A DNA stretch of 64,000 nucleotides, taken from NCBI RefSeq assembly GCF_963678635.1, contig NC_087066.1, positions 53,586,312 to 53,650,311 of the forward strand, written 5' to 3'. Source of the DNA: Symsagittifera roscoffensis. Taxonomy: Eukaryota > Xenacoelomorpha > Acoela > Convolutidae. Below, piece after piece: positions 62,101-64,000 of this stretch (positions within the stretch are counted from its first letter, which is position 1; each line of letters opens with the position of its first letter). The translations under genes were made by a program, and so were the position numbers. Under the pieces are notes generated by a model. The model searched no databases. It saw nothing but the letters and a program-made list of their open reading frames with translations, and had not been told where the DNA came from.

Positions 62101-64000
62101 CTGAAAAAAAAAGAATAAAGTAGAATTACGTATAAACAGGGGGGACTTAGAAGGAGGCGGAGAACTGATTCAGCTCAAAATTTGCTCCAAACTGAATCCA
62201 GGTAAGCTGTTAAAAAATTTAAAATTGTTTATAAACAACAAAAATTTTGAGAAAAACTAAAGCATTCTTACAAAAATTGATGTTTTGGACAATATTAAAA
62301 CAAAATTGAGTCTGTTAAATGGAAATAAGTGTCATAAAAAAGAAGTCCTGGGTTGATTTTAAAGCGATAGGCATCACTGATTCAGCAAGATGCCATGAAT
62401 CAGTGCTGCAAATATACTGATCAAAGATAAGTGTCCGCTGATAAGGGCCTGAAACAGCAATGACTATTTTAACTCAAGGGCAGCACTAAACCATGGATAA
62501 CTCAGTGTGACAATTGCTATTCCAAAAATCAGAAATAATTAAGCGCTAAATCCGAGTTTTATCTATGTTTTTGTCCTGATCATGGATAAGCGGCCATCGA
62601 TCAGGTCCAGAAACAGCAATAATTATCTCTGCAACGCCAACCCGGGGTATAAAACGATATACTGTTGGATGTGAATGGGTTATAAAGCGCTCCAAAGAGA
62701 TATGAGGCCAACGAAATTGTCGGGGAAGGTTCAACAAAATTCGATAACTATAAAATGAAACATCAGGCTCAAACATGGCATTTTCTTATAAAACTTTTAT
62801 TTCAGTTCTATATAATGTATTTCTATGCATAAACTTTTGTTTAATTTAACTTAGGGAAAAAACGTAACACAGAAACGAATCGCAGCTTCGCATAAATTGC
62901 GACTTTTGTATAAAGTTCATGTTGCGAAAAAAAGACCAAAAAAAAAGAAAAGTTAAACTGCATCAAAAAAACAATTTAAATTGCAAAAAAAATTGCGTAG
63001 AATTTGCATGCGTAATAATTAGGAGCTAAATAAATGGAAAAATAAAAAAAATTTAAAGCTTAAATTAGAAAGACTTTTTAATTGTTTTTTTTTTGTAAAT
63101 AAGTATGCAGTTTGGGAAAAAACAACGATCCCCGAGTGGTTTTTAAGTCAAGGTCTTTGTTGTCTCGAGCATGGGCGGTGCCTCTACGTCAGATGCGCTG
63201 AATGTTAAGTAGGGCGATAATTCGTAACAGGCAACAATTTTCGTAACAAGGCATTGGTAAGTGGTAAGAAGGATACGCTTGCTCCGCTCAGCTCCGCGGA
63301 GCTTATTTTCGAAACGAGAGGAATACTGAGCGCGAATCAGTGTTCCTTGCTTAATCTTCTGTTATAAAATGTTGTGTGTTACGAATTGTCGCATCTTACG
63401 AATTTTCGCCTCACAGAATAATTGATAACATTTGAATTGAAAAAAAAATATATATCCCGAACGAGTAAAATCATGAAAGCAGAAACAGTTATGAGATTTT
63501 ATTGATTAAAATGATTTTTTGTCTAAATGAGTTTTCATGCAAATCATGCAATTTGTAACTGAGGCAATATCTTTTGCGCCAATATGAGCTGATGATATAA
63601 GTTTCATTGTTGGCCAACCACCTTTTTGATTTTTTAATGCGTGATTAGATGCAAATTATACACTTTAGCGTAATAGGTTTTGCGGATGGATTTTCCGGGC
63701 AAAAATCCGAAAAAAAAACTGTTTTCCTTTTTTTTGAAATGTTCGTCACATCTTTTTAGTTTAGCAGTTTTAATTATTAGACTTTTATGAGCGGTCGGAA
63801 CTTTCACTAGGGCTTTGCACCGCTTGTTTTGTTTTTATCTTTTTAAAAATTTTATACGTAAAATCAAGCAAATTTGTCCGCTAAATTACCTTGAAAAAGT
63901 GCATAATGGGATGGACTGATTATACTGTATGTTTACTAGTCATATGCTTTTGTTGTTCTGCCTGAAAATTTGGTCTGCTAAAATGCTTTTCGAGCCTTTT
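62101..64000. other. Upstream intron sequence (partial)
   Basis: No dynein exon that I can support. It contains the small inverted-repeat element at 63207-63413. The remainder is AT-rich. Confidence 0.45.
63207..63413. mobile_element. Small inverted-repeat element (GGCGATAATTCGTAA ends)
   Basis: Left GGGCGATAATTCGTAAC and right TTACGAATTTTCGCC are near-inverse. The right arm also holds GTTACGAATTGTCGC. The centre is a GC-rich palindrome, AGCTCCGCGGAGCT. No target duplication seen. Confidence 0.6.

Overview
The window is a piece of animal (metazoan) nuclear genome dominated by one long gene on the minus strand. This is an axonemal dynein heavy chain of the single-headed inner-arm type, closest in remembered motifs to DNAH3/DNAH7/DNAH12. 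I could place 43 coding exons between 62100 (5' side) and 2357 (3' side), about 2,400 codons. They cover an unusual N-terminal region, the tail and linker, AAA1 (Walker A, Walker B, sensor), AAA2, and the start of AAA3. The start codon lies beyond 64000. AAA3 Walker B, AAA4, the stalk, AAA5-6 and the C-terminus lie beyond position 1. Exon phases agree at every junction except one (exon 15 to 16). Exons are richer in G+C than the AT-rich introns. The host is probably an aquatic invertebrate, but the sequence does not let me name it.

Nearly everything else is intronic transposable-element sequence. The largest item is a Ty3/gypsy-type LTR retrotransposon at 16368-23132 on the minus strand, with 216/217-bp LTRs, a 5-bp target duplication (GAGGA), a tRNA-Ser-like primer site that overlaps the gag start codon, and frame-broken gag and pol. 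Two degraded MULE-type transposase remnants with FLYWCH zinc-finger features lie at about 1275-1910 and 31500-32660. There are several non-autonomous DNA-transposon (MITE) families, many with intact 8-bp target duplications. They include eight copies of a family ending CAGGGGCGGAT, three copies of a family ending GGTTACGTAGCAG, and single or paired copies ending GGCTCTTTTCC and GGGTCTTATGC. tRNA-derived SINE copies, foldback elements, minisatellites and tandem duplications fill much of the rest.

The most interesting theme is repeat activity at splice sites. The donor of exon 17 lies in a 31-bp tandem array whose intronic copies have all lost the donor G. The donor of exon 15 adjoins a 36-bp array and seems to lack one base. 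The acceptor of exon 13 is duplicated 22 bp upstream. A MITE has inserted exactly on the donor of exon 35, so its 8-bp target duplication is the donor itself. Three introns use GC-AG borders. Single-base frame breaks in the retrotransposon, together with well-matched LTRs and the one-base conflict at exon 15, may be real or may be homopolymer errors from long-read assembly.

No second host gene, functional tRNA or rRNA gene, CRISPR array or bacterial-type signal was found.
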